Below, piece after piece: positions 17,322 to 25,762 of a stretch of DNA of 64,000 bases. The translations under genes were made by a program, and so were the position numbers. The stretch covers positions 40,371 through 104,370 of the forward strand of contig CADADP010000004.1 in NCBI GenBank assembly GCA_902786725.1, in the 5' to 3' direction. This DNA is from an uncultured Bacteroidales bacterium (lineage in GTDB: Bacteria; Bacteroidota; Bacteroidia; Bacteroidales; Muribaculaceae). The notes under the pieces are model-generated. The model saw only the letters and a list, made by a program, of their open reading frames with translations, searched no databases and was not told the DNA's origin. How positions within the stretch are numbered: position 1 is the first letter of the stretch; every line of letters starts with the position of its first letter.

Positions 17322-18461
17322 TTAGTACTTGTCGTCTTCGTCGAGAGCACTGAGTTCGGTTGCGGTGAGCGATTTGCGGTCCATGGCTCGCCAGGCGTAG
17401 AAGATATAGGCCACCACAAACGGCACCATCAGCGAAGCCACGCTCATGGCTGTGAGAGTGAAGTGACTTGACGAGCTGTTGCGTATGGTGAGCGAAGACT
17501 GAGCATCGAGCAGCGACGGATAATAGGCCGTGTCGTTGAATCCCAGTACCCAGAATAGGGCCATCACCACCAGTATGGTGCCGGCGCCGGCAAACCAGAT
17601 GCCACGGCGGAACGCGGGCGCGAGCAGCGACCGGATGATGCCGTAGAGCACGAGCAGAGTGCCCACGAGCAGCGCGCACAAGCACCACCACATCTGCAGA
17701 AAGTTGTGCAGGTATTTCAGTTCCACCCACTGAGCGGGCTGGCCGGGCTTGGCCTCGATGCCTGATGCGGTGAGGATGAGTGCCGCCGAGGCGAGAAACA
17801 GCGCTACGAAAGCGGCACCGTTGATGAGCAGGTGGCGGTGCTGGAGGGGCTGGATGTAGTCGTCGTCGATGTTATTGATAAAGTAGAGCGATGCCAGAGT
17901 GCGAGCCAGCATGAGCACCATCAGGCCGAAGACCAGGTTTTTCCAGCAAATGATGGCTTCGAGTCCGTGTAGCGGTCCCCACTGCGAGATGCCGGCGCCG
18001 TGGTTGAGGATATTGTCTTTCTGAACGGTGAATTCGGCGCCGAAAAACATTCCGGCCACCGCCACCCCGAGCAAGAGCGGCCCCACGATGCCGTTGACGA
18101 AGAGCAGGCAGTCGTAGAATCGCGAGCCATAGACATTGCCATGCTTGGAGCGGTATTCATAGGAAACGGCCTGGATGACGAAACTGAACAGAATCAGCAT
18201 CCACAGCCAGTAGGCGCCGCCGAAGCTGGTGGAATAGAACAGCGGGAACGAGGCGAAGAATGCTCCGCCGAATGTTACCAGAGTGGTGAAAGTGAATTCC
18301 CACTTGCGTCCCAGCGAGTTGATGAGCAGAGATCGCTTGTCGCGGTCGGGAACAGAGATGAGCATGGATTGTCCGCCCTGCACAAAGAGCAGGAACACCA
18401 GCAATGCGCCGAGCAGTGACATTATGAGCCACCAGTAGTTTTGAAGAATATTGTAGTCCAT
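17322..18461 (-). CDS. cydB: Cytochrome bd quinol oxidase subunit II
   Basis: CydB pairs with CydA in the bd-type oxidase that reduces O2 at very low concentrations. The 379-residue, nearly all-helical membrane protein has family segments at the start (NYWWLIMSLLGALLVFLLFVQGGQSM), then FTFTTLVTFGGAFFASFPLFY and YGSRFYDCLLFVNGIVGP. It starts 24 bases after the cydA stop and ends the three-gene operon, with a strong hairpin 45 bases downstream. In anaerobic gut Bacteroidales this enzyme supports nanaerobic respiration and oxygen detoxification; that role is family knowledge. Confidence 0.95.
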   Translation of the reverse strand: MDYNILQNYWWLIMSLLGALLVFLLFVQGGQSMLISVPDRDKRSLLINSLGRKWEFTFTTLVTFGGAFFASFPLFYSTSFGGAYWLWMLILFSFVIQAVSYEYRSKHGNVYGSRFYDCLLFVNGIVGPLLLGVAVAGMFFGAEFTVQKDNILNHGAGISQWGPLHGLEAIICWKNLVFGLMVLMLARTLASLYFINNIDDDYIQPLQHRHLLINGAAFVALFLASAALILTASGIEAKPGQPAQWVELKYLHNFLQMWWCLCALLVGTLLVLYGIIRSLLAPAFRRGIWFAGAGTILVVMALFWVLGFNDTAYYPSLLDAQSSLTIRNSSSSHFTLTAMSVASLMVPFVVAYIFYAWRAMDRKSLTATELSALDEDDKY

Positions 18462-18485
18462 GAGGCTTTTGATAGTTTTTAGAGG

Positions 18486-20066
18486 TTAAAGACTGGCCGA
18501 GTCGAGGTCGGATTGAGATTTCTTGGAGATTTGGCGGCAGATGATGCTTATGTCGGCAATGAGTAGCGCGGTGAAGACCACGGCAAAGATCCAGAAAGTA
18601 GTCTGCACATATCCGGCTGTGATGTCGCTGATAGCCACCTTGTTGGGCATGAGGTCCTGAATGGTCCAGGGCTGTCGGCCCACCTCGGCCACAATCCATC
18701 CGCACATGCCGCAGAGGTAGGTGAGCGGCACGGTGAGCACTGCCAAGCGGTGCCACCACCTGCCCCAGCGAGCCTTGTCGAGGATTTGGCGTTTGTAGGC
18801 CAGCAAGAGCGCTATAAGCATGAATGCCAAGATGTATCCGCCCAGTAGCACCATCAGGTGGAAGGTGTAGAACGTGAGCGGGACGTTGGGCACGGCTTCG
18901 GTGGGTTTTTCCAGGTAGCCGTAGCCCAGATATCGGAAGTCGGTGTTGATAACCTGCCTGAGGCTGTCGATGGTGGCTTTGTCGGCACCTGAGGATGTGG
19001 CGGTGTGGTAGGAGGCCAGTGCTTTTTGCACATCGCGTCCGCGCGCCATACGCTCGGCATAGGAGATGGTGTTGAGCGTGTCGCCGTTCTCGTCGAGTGA
19101 GAAACCGTCGATTATGTCGTTAATTCCCGGCACAAAGGCGTGAGGATTATTGGTGGCCAGGAGCGAGAGACCGTAGGGCAGATCCATCTCGGTGATGAAG
19201 GTGCGCTCGGTGTTCTCGGCAGTTTTTGCGGGGTTCAGCAGGCCCGCAACCACGATGGGCTGTGCCGCGCGTCCGCGATAGAGTCCTTCCATGGCCGCAA
19301 GTTTCATGGGCTGGTGCTTGGCCACTGCCACGGCCGATGAGTGGCCGGTGACCATGGTGAGCAGTATCCCGATTAGCCCAATCCAAGCGCCCACCTTGAG
19401 GCTACGGTAGCAGTGCCGGATATTGCGCTTGCGTAGCATCATCCAGCCGCACACGCCCACCACAAACGCTCCACCCAGCACCCACGCGCTGAGCACGGTG
19501 TGGAAGAACTTGTTGATGGCCATGGGCGAGAGAGCCACGCTCAGGAAGCTGGTCATCTCGTTGCGCATGGTGTCGGGGTTGAAGGTGCAACCTGTGGGAT
19601 ATTGCATCCAGGCGTTAGCCACGAGAATCCAGAGGGCTGAGAGGCTGGCGCCGATAGCGGTGAGCCACGTGGAGGCCAGGTGGAATCGGGGCGATACCTT
19701 ATTCCATCCGAAGAACATCACCGCGATGAAGGTGGATTCCATGAAGAAAGCCAGAATGCCCTCGATGGCGAGAGGGGCCCCGAAAATGTCGCCCACGAAC
19801 CAACTGTAGTTGGACCAGTTGGTGCCGAACTCAAACTCCAGGATTATGCCTGTGGCCACGCCAATGGCGAAGTTCACGCCGAAGAGCGTCATCCAGAACT
19901 TGGTGGTGGCCAGCCACTTGACGTCGCGAGTGCGGTAATAGATGGTTTCCATTATGGCGATAATCACGCCCAGTCCCAGCGTGAGAGGGACAAAAAGCCA
20001 GTGATAGCAGGCGGTGAGGGCGAATTGTGCCCGCGACCAGTCCACAACGTTCATTAGTAGTTCCAT
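18486..20066 (-). CDS. cydA: Cytochrome bd quinol oxidase subunit I
   Basis: CydA binds all three hemes and oxidises quinol. In the 526-residue protein, ALTACYHWLFVPLTLG carries the N-terminal heme-ligand His (H22), INKFFHTVLSAWVLGG a second conserved His, and the quinol-site Q-loop lies before the GRQPWTIQDLMPNK segment. The hallmark stretches FEFGTNWSNYSWFVGDIFGA and EGILAFFMESTF are intact. Length is close to E. coli CydA. It is the second gene of the operon, 26 bases downstream of the DUF4492 gene. Its substrate in Bacteroidales is menaquinol rather than ubiquinol, by phylum knowledge. Confidence 0.96.
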   Translation of the reverse strand: MELLMNVVDWSRAQFALTACYHWLFVPLTLGLGVIIAIMETIYYRTRDVKWLATTKFWMTLFGVNFAIGVATGIILEFEFGTNWSNYSWFVGDIFGAPLAIEGILAFFMESTFIAVMFFGWNKVSPRFHLASTWLTAIGASLSALWILVANAWMQYPTGCTFNPDTMRNEMTSFLSVALSPMAINKFFHTVLSAWVLGGAFVVGVCGWMMLRKRNIRHCYRSLKVGAWIGLIGILLTMVTGHSSAVAVAKHQPMKLAAMEGLYRGRAAQPIVVAGLLNPAKTAENTERTFITEMDLPYGLSLLATNNPHAFVPGINDIIDGFSLDENGDTLNTISYAERMARGRDVQKALASYHTATSSGADKATIDSLRQVINTDFRYLGYGYLEKPTEAVPNVPLTFYTFHLMVLLGGYILAFMLIALLLAYKRQILDKARWGRWWHRLAVLTVPLTYLCGMCGWIVAEVGRQPWTIQDLMPNKVAISDITAGYVQTTFWIFAVVFTALLIADISIICRQISKKSQSDLDSASL

Positions 20067-20092
20067 GCTTGCAGAAGTTATTAGTTTGATTG

Positions 20093-20350
20093 TTAATTAC
20101 GGTGATTGGTGAGTTGTTCTCTTACGTACTGCGCTTTACCCTCGTCGGTGTCGCTCTTGGAGTTGAGGAAGTTGGGGAAAAAGAGCAGTTTTATCACTAT
20201 GAAGAATATGAACAGTTTTATGCCGATGATGGCCCATAGCGTCTTGCCCACAGTCATGGAGCGAAATCCCTCGACGTAGAAGTTGACCACGCGCCTAATC
20301 CAGCATATACGCTTGGGGCTGACCTGATGAGTGATATCGGATGAGTGCAT
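20093..20350 (-). CDS. DUF4492 family small membrane protein, cyd operon
   Basis: An 85-residue protein with one membrane segment (AIIGIKLFIFFIVIKLLFFP) after the motif RVVNFYVEGFRSMTVGKTLW, the pattern I know as DUF4492. Genes of this family commonly sit directly upstream of cydAB in Bacteroidetes, and here it leads the operon. It may be an assembly or accessory subunit of the bd oxidase, comparable in position to CydX-type small proteins; that is inference. The start at 20350 places the promoter box (20387-20394) 37 bases upstream; an earlier in-frame start at 20389 would overlap the box. Confidence 0.8.
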   Translation of the reverse strand: MHSSDITHQVSPKRICWIRRVVNFYVEGFRSMTVGKTLWAIIGIKLFIFFIVIKLLFFPNFLNSKSDTDEGKAQYVREQLTNHRN

Positions 20351-20386
20351 ATCTTGTGAGAGTGGTGTGAAGGTTATTAGTAATCG

Positions 20387-20417
20387 CAAATTTAATAATT
20401 ATGTGACAATTTTGCAA
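20387..20417 (-). promoter_or_regulatory. Promoter of the DUF4492-cydAB operon
   Basis: Minus-strand TTG, 20-base spacer, TAAATTTG (20387-20394). Good fit to the Bacteroidetes pattern, 37 bases before the first start codon of the operon. Confidence 0.7.
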
Positions 20418-20506
20418 GTGGCGTGGGAAATTTGCAGGAGCGGGCCGGACCCGCCGGAATGTGGGGGCGATGGAGGTGTGGAGCGTTGGGGAGAATAAAG
20501 AGACGG

Positions 20507-20538
20507 AGCGCGACTTCCCGCTGTGTGGAAATCGCGCT
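20507..20538 (-). terminator. Hairpin downstream of the DUF4836 gene
   Basis: AGCGCGACTTCC pairs with GGAAATCGCGCT (11 of 12 bp, 8-base loop), about 60 bases after the DUF4836 stop and before the cyd promoter. Confidence 0.6.
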
Positions 20539-20598
20539 TCGCTAATCTTGCGTATCCGGCCTGTGACTGATGCGACAGCCACAAAGGGGGCAGTGGCG

Positions 20599-22056
20599 TT
20601 AATTCTTAAGGTGCTTGAACGCGCCGTAGAGTGCTCCTATGGCCTCGAGTGGGCTAAGTTTCTTGCCATTCTCCTTAATCGTTACCTTGGCGGAACTGCC
20701 TTTAATATCGGCTGCCTCGGCGGCAAATTCAACCTCAACAGCGCCCTGGGTAACAGAGAAATATGCTCCACATACCGACTTGCCGACTATGTCTTTAGCC
20801 GCGCCTACGCTTGCCAGATTCTCAGCGAACGATTTGTCGCCAAACTTGATATAGACTGCTCCGTTCTTCACGCCAATTGCGCCGTCGCGACCGTTGATGG
20901 GCTGGTTTAGCACCAGTTCGTCGCCCTTGCGCGTTACAAGCTCGGCAAGAGAGTTCTCCACGATGCCGAGCAGTTCGCCAGCCTTACCGCACTTGAAAGC
21001 CAGCGCGCCGCAGAAGTTCTGACCGGTAAGTTCATCACTGGCCACTGCCAGCGTGATGGGTCCGTTGATCGACTTGATGATTTCGAAAGCCTTTTCCTTT
21101 TCGGGCGAGCCACTGAGCTGGTTGGTATAGGTTTTCACCATTTCCAAGTTGGCGATGCCTTCGCCATTGAGCGCGAGTGAGAACACAGCCACGTTCTTAG
21201 CTTTAGGCAAAAGCGGGAGCAGGTCAGCACTGGGCTTTGCCACCACTTGAGAGGCGAGTTTGGCCAGGTCGCAATTGGCTTCAATGTCGTTCTCATGCTT
21301 GAATTTCAGTCCGCCATCGGCCAGACTCACATGGTAGGCCGTGCTCTTGATGTCCTTGAGTAGCTCCAGGACAGGCTGTGCCTGAGCCGCCATGCCACCC
21401 ATCCGCGCGCCCCCGGCTGCAATCTTCTGCATGAACGAGTTGTTGAGGTAGATGTTCAAGTCTTCGGAGGCATCGATAGCCTTAACAGCCGCTGCGTTAC
21501 CCGCGATGCTCTTCTCGAGCGAGGAGAGCTGCTTCACGCGGTCTTCGGGGGACGTGGAGCCCAGCCCTGAGAGACAGTAGAGCACGTCGTCGAAGATGGC
21601 GAGGCCGTTGCCGCCACCCACTTTAAGCGCCAGAATGCCGCCCTTGTCTTCCATCTTTGCGCCGGCTTGGTCTTCGATGTAGGCCTGCAGTTTTTTGGCG
21701 TCACTCACAGGGACCAGTGCCACGAGAGCGTCGCTCTTCGCGTCGGCGGGCACAAAACAGTAGATGCTGTTCTGGAAGTCAACTCCCGACTCTACGAACT
21801 TCGCGCCCTCGGCATCGAAATTGCTCAGGTCGGTGCCCATATCACGGAGCATATCCATAAACTTCTGCGGCAGCACTATCTTGCCATCCTTGATGTCGAT
21901 TCCGGAATGCTCGATAAAATTGAGTACATCGAACTTAGCCACCATTACGGCATCGGCCGGAATCTGATTCTCGAGCTTGCTGTCCACATTGCTACACGAT
22001 GTGACAACCAGCAGTGCCATTAGCACCAACAAACAATTCTTTAGTGTTTTCATCAT
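20599..22056 (-). CDS. DUF4836-like lipoprotein
   Basis: A 485-residue lipoprotein: signal sequence MMKTLKNCLLVLMALLVVTS followed by the lipobox Cys (TSCSN). The mature N-terminus IPADAVMVAKFDVLNFIEHS is the pattern I associate with DUF4836, a Bacteroidetes family of unknown role. Several stretches repeat the theme of hydrophobic strand plus DALVAL or NVAVFSLALNG, suggesting a multi-domain beta-rich fold. It is monocistronic, with a well-spaced promoter (22158-22188) and a hairpin after its stop. Two adjacent in-frame ATGs (22056, 22053) are equivalent starts. Periplasmic or outer-membrane face is inferred. Confidence 0.75.
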   Translation of the reverse strand: MMKTLKNCLLVLMALLVVTSCSNVDSKLENQIPADAVMVAKFDVLNFIEHSGIDIKDGKIVLPQKFMDMLRDMGTDLSNFDAEGAKFVESGVDFQNSIYCFVPADAKSDALVALVPVSDAKKLQAYIEDQAGAKMEDKGGILALKVGGGNGLAIFDDVLYCLSGLGSTSPEDRVKQLSSLEKSIAGNAAAVKAIDASEDLNIYLNNSFMQKIAAGGARMGGMAAQAQPVLELLKDIKSTAYHVSLADGGLKFKHENDIEANCDLAKLASQVVAKPSADLLPLLPKAKNVAVFSLALNGEGIANLEMVKTYTNQLSGSPEKEKAFEIIKSINGPITLAVASDELTGQNFCGALAFKCGKAGELLGIVENSLAELVTRKGDELVLNQPINGRDGAIGVKNGAVYIKFGDKSFAENLASVGAAKDIVGKSVCGAYFSVTQGAVEVEFAAEAADIKGSSAKVTIKENGKKLSPLEAIGALYGAFKHLKN

Positions 22057-22157
22057 AACTTTTTTCTATTTGAGCCACATTGTTTTTCTTGGGAAACGGT
22101 TTGGGACAGGCTCATTTCTTCCCTTGCGCCGCTTCCTTAATTCTATACTCAATATCG

Positions 22158-22188
22158 CAAAGGTAATAATTAATTTTAGATTTCCAAA
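22158..22188 (-). promoter_or_regulatory. Promoter of the DUF4836-like gene
   Basis: Minus-strand TTTG (22185-22188), exactly 19 bases, then TACCTTTG (22158-22165). The leader would be about 95 bases. Confidence 0.7.
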
Positions 22189-22330
22189 CCGTTATTCTGA
22201 TTTTAATATATTTCTTTTGGACGAGTATTTGTGAACTGAAAGGATGTGGGCGTTATTCTAAAACCGTATCAACAAACGTTAAATAGTGTTTAAATCATAT
22301 TTTACTATTTCTTTTTCTTTTTCTTTTTTC

Positions 22331-22338
22331 TAACTTTG
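22331..22338 (+). promoter_or_regulatory. Candidate -7 box for nagA
   Basis: TAACTTTG, 80 bases before the nagA ATG, preceded by a pyrimidine-rich CTTTTT tract but no clear TTTG at -33. The 361-base divergent gap between nagA and the DUF4836 gene holds this box, the opposite promoter and nothing else visible. Confidence 0.5.
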
Positions 22339-22417
22339 CATTAGTGCATACGCCACACAGACGTCGGCACGCAGGAAGCAACGTAAAACGCTATTAAAAA
22401 ATGGTTTGGCAAGACAG

Positions 22418-23572
22418 ATGCTGACACAAATCTACAACGGTCATGTGCTCACCCCTAAGGGCTGGATTAACGATGGTTCGGTGGTGATAAACAACGACAA
22501 AATCGTTGACATTAACACTTCGTGTGAGCTTATTCCACAGGCAAAGCAAATCAATGCCCAGGGGAAACATGTGGTTCCGGGCGGCATAGACCTGCACGTG
22601 CACGGCGGTGGCGGCGCCGACTTTATGGAAGGTACCGTCGAGGCGTTCAAGACTGCCGTTGACGCGCACCTGAAACATGGCACTACGGCCATCTTCCCCA
22701 CCTTATCGTCGTCAACACTACCGATGATAGAGGCGTCGGCCGAGGCATGCACAGAACTGATGAAAGACCCGCAAACTCCCATCATGGGGCTACATCTGGA
22801 GGGGCCTTACTTTAATCCTCGCCGTGCGGGAGCGCAGATTCCCGGGTCGATTCGCATGCCCGACCCCGAGGAATACCAATATCTCGTTGGGGCTTATCGC
22901 TGCATCAAGCGGTGGGATTCGGCGCCCGAGCTACCTGGCGCGGCAAAGTTGGGGCGCTTCTTGTCGCACAACGGCGTAATAGCCGCCATAGCTCATACCG
23001 AGGCTGAATACGAAGACGTCCGCATAGCCTACGAGTCGGGCTACAGCCACGCAACTCACTTCTATAACGCTATGCCGGGTTTCCACAATGTGCGCGAATA
23101 CAAGCACGCGGGCACCGTGGAGGCGGTCTATCTTATGGAGAACATGACGGTGGAAATCATTGCCGACGGCATTCACGTACCCGCTCCGATAATGCAACTG
23201 GTGTATAGGGCTAAGGGGCTGGAACGGACCGCGCTGATTACCGATGCGCTTGCTGTGGCCGCAAGCGACAGCACGCAAGCTTTTGACCCGCGCGTGATAA
23301 TCGAGGATGGAGTGTGCAAACTGGCCGACCGCTCGGCGCTGGCCGGCAGTATCGCCACGATGGACCGCCTGATTCGCACAGCGGTGAAGATTGCCGGCAT
23401 ACCGCTCGACGACGCCTGCCGAATGGCTTCGGAGACACCGGCTCGCATCACCGGCATCTACGACCGCAAGGGCACGTTGCAGATAGGCAAGGATGCCGAC
23501 ATAATGATTCTGGACGACGACATCAACTTGACTAACGTCATAGCCATGGGCAAGGAAGTACCGCTCGACTGA
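22418..23572 (+). CDS. nagA: N-acetylglucosamine-6-phosphate deacetylase
   Basis: NagA converts GlcNAc-6-phosphate to glucosamine-6-phosphate and acetate, in amino-sugar use and peptidoglycan recycling. The 384-residue protein shows the amidohydrolase metal motif DLHVHGGGGADFMEG, HLEGPYFNPRRAGAQ, HTEAEY, SHATHFYNAMPGFH, ADGIHVPAP and LITDALAVAA, which hold the metal-binding and substrate residues. I use the ATG at 22418; an in-frame TTG at 22406 adds four residues. No nagB or transporter lies next to it. The gene is rightward, divergent from the DUF4836 gene, and faces the leftward tRNA-His. Confidence 0.95.
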   Translation: MLTQIYNGHVLTPKGWINDGSVVINNDKIVDINTSCELIPQAKQINAQGKHVVPGGIDLHVHGGGGADFMEGTVEAFKTAVDAHLKHGTTAIFPTLSSSTLPMIEASAEACTELMKDPQTPIMGLHLEGPYFNPRRAGAQIPGSIRMPDPEEYQYLVGAYRCIKRWDSAPELPGAAKLGRFLSHNGVIAAIAHTEAEYEDVRIAYESGYSHATHFYNAMPGFHNVREYKHAGTVEAVYLMENMTVEIIADGIHVPAPIMQLVYRAKGLERTALITDALAVAASDSTQAFDPRVIIEDGVCKLADRSALAGSIATMDRLIRTAVKIAGIPLDDACRMASETPARITGIYDRKGTLQIGKDADIMILDDDINLTNVIAMGKEVPLD

Positions 23573-23705
23573 GTCATAAAGGCCACTTGGACGGTAACGG
23601 TTTCACAGCACTTAAGAGTCTATATTTAAGTAATCTGGAATGAGTGGGAGGAGAACCACGGCGTTTTCTTCCCACTTTTCCGCATAACCGTTGCATAGCA
23701 CATAT

Positions 23706-23731
23706 AAAAAGCCTCCCATTATCGGGAGACT
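23706..23731 (-). terminator. Rho-independent terminator of tRNA-His
   Basis: On the minus strand AGTCTCCC-GATAAT-GGGAGGCT forms an 8-bp stem followed directly by TTTTT, 16 bases after the tRNA 3' end. Confidence 0.85.
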
Positions 23732-23746
23732 TTCTACTCGTAGAAG

Positions 23747-23821
23747 GGTGGAATATGGGATTCGAACCCACGACCTTCGGAACCACAATCCGGCACTCTA
23801 ACCAGCTGAGCTAATTCCACC
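23747..23821 (-). tRNA. tRNA-His (anticodon GTG)
   Basis: Cloverleaf read on the minus strand: acceptor GTGGAAT / ATTCCAC, D-arm AGCTCAGCTGGTTAGAGT, anticodon loop TTGTGGT giving GTG, T-arm GTGGGTTCGAATCCCA. The extra G at position -1 opposite C73 is encoded, the identity mark of histidine tRNA. CCA is not encoded. It has its own promoter and terminator. Confidence 0.95.
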
Positions 23822-23838
23822 ATGTCGCATTTGCGGTG

Positions 23839-23868
23839 CAAAGTTACAAAAAAATGGCTAATCCGCAA
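23839..23868 (-). promoter_or_regulatory. Promoter of tRNA-His
   Basis: Minus-strand TTG, 19-base spacer, TAACTTTG (23839-23846), 18 bases before the tRNA. Confidence 0.7.
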
Positions 23869-23980
23869 TAGCAAGCGCAGTTTTTTTTAAAAAATCATAT
23901 CAAAAAGGCTCCGGATGGGCAGAGGCGAAAAGTGGACTTCGCGCCATAAATTTTTAAGAGCTATTGCCACACTAATCGCA

Positions 23981-24015
23981 GAGCCGGCAGCAATGCGAAC
24001 ATGTGCTACCGGCTC
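23981..24015 (-). terminator. Terminator of the bamA-skp cluster
   Basis: GAGCCGGCAGCA pairs with TGCTACCGGCTC (11 of 12 bp) around an 11-base loop, 24 bases after the stop of the last OmpH-family gene. Confidence 0.7.
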
Positions 24016-24038
24016 CGGTTGTGGTTGGCTGGATTGGA

Positions 24039-24545
24039 TTACTCAAGCCCAAGGTGGCGAGCGACTTTGGCGGTGAGGTTAACGGCAGCCGGGCCCTGGT
24101 AAACCACGCCCTGCGCCGTGTCGAGAACGTAGGTCACCCCCTCGGCATCGGCCACAGCCTTAATGGCCTGATTGAGACGCTCGCGGATGGGGGCGAGTAG
24201 TTGTTCACGCTGCGCGTCAATATCGGCGCGCACAGCACCTTCATACTCACTTATCTTGCGGTCGCTCTCGTGGATATCCTGGATGCGGCGTTCCTTAATG
24301 GTCTGCGGCACAGTGGCATCGTTAGCGATAGCCTGATAATCTGTGTATTTCCGACTGAATTCGGCGCGTATTCGCTGATATTCCTCCTGATATCGGTCGG
24401 AAAGATCCTTGAGCTTAGCCTCGGCCTCCACTTTCTCAGGCATGCGGTCGAAGAGTCCCTTGACATCCACGGTGGCCACTGCGGTCTGCGCCCACATTAG
24501 TGCCGGAGCAAGCAGTGCCAGCGAAATAATCCATTTTCTAAGCAT
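24039..24545 (-). CDS. OmpH/Skp family periplasmic chaperone (third of three)
   Basis: A 168-residue OmpH/Skp-like protein: signal peptide MLRKWIISLALLAPALMWAQ, a short beta strand (TAVATVDVKGLFDRMPEK), a long charged helical hairpin (DLSDRYQEEYQRIRAEFSRK through YEGAVRADIDAQREQL) and a closing strand (GVTYVLDTAQGVVYQG). Skp trimers hold unfolded outer-membrane proteins in the periplasm on their way to BamA. This copy is the most distal gene of the bamA cluster, 22 bases after the second OmpH gene, and ends with a hairpin terminator. Confidence 0.85.
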   Translation of the reverse strand: MLRKWIISLALLAPALMWAQTAVATVDVKGLFDRMPEKVEAEAKLKDLSDRYQEEYQRIRAEFSRKYTDYQAIANDATVPQTIKERRIQDIHESDRKISEYEGAVRADIDAQREQLLAPIRERLNQAIKAVADAEGVTYVLDTAQGVVYQGPAAVNLTAKVARHLGLE

Positions 24546-24567
24546 TAGCGCTATCGAGTTTGTTAAA

Positions 24568-25065
24568 TTACTTAATACCGAGTTTAGCCTTCACCTTAGC
24601 GGTTATGTCTTCAATTCCGGTGCCCTGATACAGAAGCACTTCCTTGTAGAGAATGCCGGCGTAGCCACCTTCGGCACCCACTTGCTGGATGGCCTGCTGC
24701 AGTTTTTGCTGGATGGGGGCAAAAAGAGTCTCCTGCTGCTTCTGCAGGTCTTGGCTGGCAGTCTGCTGGAAGTTCTGCATTCTCACCTGCAGGTCCTGGA
24801 TTTCTTTTGCCTTGGCTTCCTGAGCAGTGGCATTATCCTTTGCTATGGCGTTAAACTCATCCACTTTCTTCTGATACTCATCTTGGAGAACCTTGGCCTG
24901 AGCGTCATACTTGTCGGAAGCGGCCTTCAGAGTGTTGTTGGCAGTAGCGGTCTCGGGCATTACAGCCACAATTTCCTGAGGGTTCACAGCGCCAAGTTTC
25001 AATGCTTGTGCCTGGAGGCACATGGGGGCAGCCACTAACGCTGCCAGTAATACTTTCTTAAACAT
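24568..25065 (-). CDS. OmpH/Skp family periplasmic chaperone (second of three)
   Basis: A 165-residue Skp-like chaperone with signal peptide MFKKVLLAALVAAPMCLQAQ, the strand LKLGAVNPQEIVAVMPE, a helical hairpin very rich in Gln and Lys (NFQQTASQDLQKQQETLFAP) and the terminal GGYAGILYKEVLLYQGTGIE with the D/E-I-T-x-K-V-K-x-K-L-G tail. It lies between two paralogues, 68 bases after the first. Sequence identity with the other copies is low outside the fold-defining positions, so this is an old duplication rather than a recent one. Confidence 0.87.
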   Translation of the reverse strand: MFKKVLLAALVAAPMCLQAQALKLGAVNPQEIVAVMPETATANNTLKAASDKYDAQAKVLQDEYQKKVDEFNAIAKDNATAQEAKAKEIQDLQVRMQNFQQTASQDLQKQQETLFAPIQQKLQQAIQQVGAEGGYAGILYKEVLLYQGTGIEDITAKVKAKLGIK

Positions 25066-25133
25066 AGTTCAGTAGTTGTTGTTAATATTATGATTGATTA
25101 TTATTCCTTATTAAAGGCTCGGAGCCGGCGAAA

Positions 25134-25652
25134 TCAGTTCACTGAGTAGCCCAGCTTGCTCAGCACCTCGTTGCTGACGTCGATACGCGGTGATGCGAAT
25201 ATTATGCTTTCGCTGGACGCGCGGTCGAATACGGTCTGAAATCCGCGTTCCTCGCTCACTTTCTTAATGGCGTTGTAGATGTCGTCTTGAATGGGCTTGA
25301 TAAGCGACTGGCGCTTCTTGAACAACTCGCCTTGCGGGCCAAAGTACTTGTACTGCAGCTGGCTGGCTTCCTTTTCTTTAGCCACGATTTCCTCCTGTTT
25401 CTTCTTCTTTTGGTCGTCGGTGAGGAACACCATGTCGCTCTGATAGTTCTTATACATGGTGTCGGCTTCTTTCTTCAGCTCATCCACCTCGCGCTGCCAG
25501 CGTTGCGACACTTGGTTAAGTTGCTCGTTGGCCATCTCGTAGGCTGGGATGTTCTTGAGGATGTATTCCATGTCAACAAGGGCGAATTTCTGCGCATTGG
25601 CCACGCCCATTCCGGCAAGCACTGCCACTAACAAAATCGCTAATTTCTTCAT
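25134..25652 (-). CDS. OmpH/Skp family periplasmic chaperone (first of three)
   Basis: A 172-residue Skp/OmpH-family protein, using the ATG at 25652 that starts the signal peptide MKKLAILLVAVLAGMGVANAQ. The strand KFALVDMEYILKNIPAYEMA, long amphipathic helices (QRWQREVDELKKEADTMYKN; DDQKKKKQEEIVAKEKEASQ) and closing strand RGFQTVFDRASSESIIFASP match the jellyfish-shaped Skp fold. It is the copy nearest bamA, 110 bases downstream, so it is the likeliest partner of outer-membrane protein insertion. Confidence 0.88.
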   Translation of the reverse strand: MKKLAILLVAVLAGMGVANAQKFALVDMEYILKNIPAYEMANEQLNQVSQRWQREVDELKKEADTMYKNYQSDMVFLTDDQKKKKQEEIVAKEKEASQLQYKYFGPQGELFKKRQSLIKPIQDDIYNAIKKVSEERGFQTVFDRASSESIIFASPRIDVSNEVLSKLGYSVN

Positions 25653-25762
25653 ATTCGTCAATTTTAGTTTTAAGTTCATTTTCAGTTTTGTCTTCCTTTT
25701 GACTTGCCATTCGGCGTTTGGTTTATTCCGGATTGAGGGTGAGCCATCGTTTTCACGTTTTT

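Noticed and set aside
20400-22400. dif recombination site near the GC-skew switch
   Set aside because: I could not find a convincing XerC/XerD-type inverted motif by eye; a profile search would be needed.
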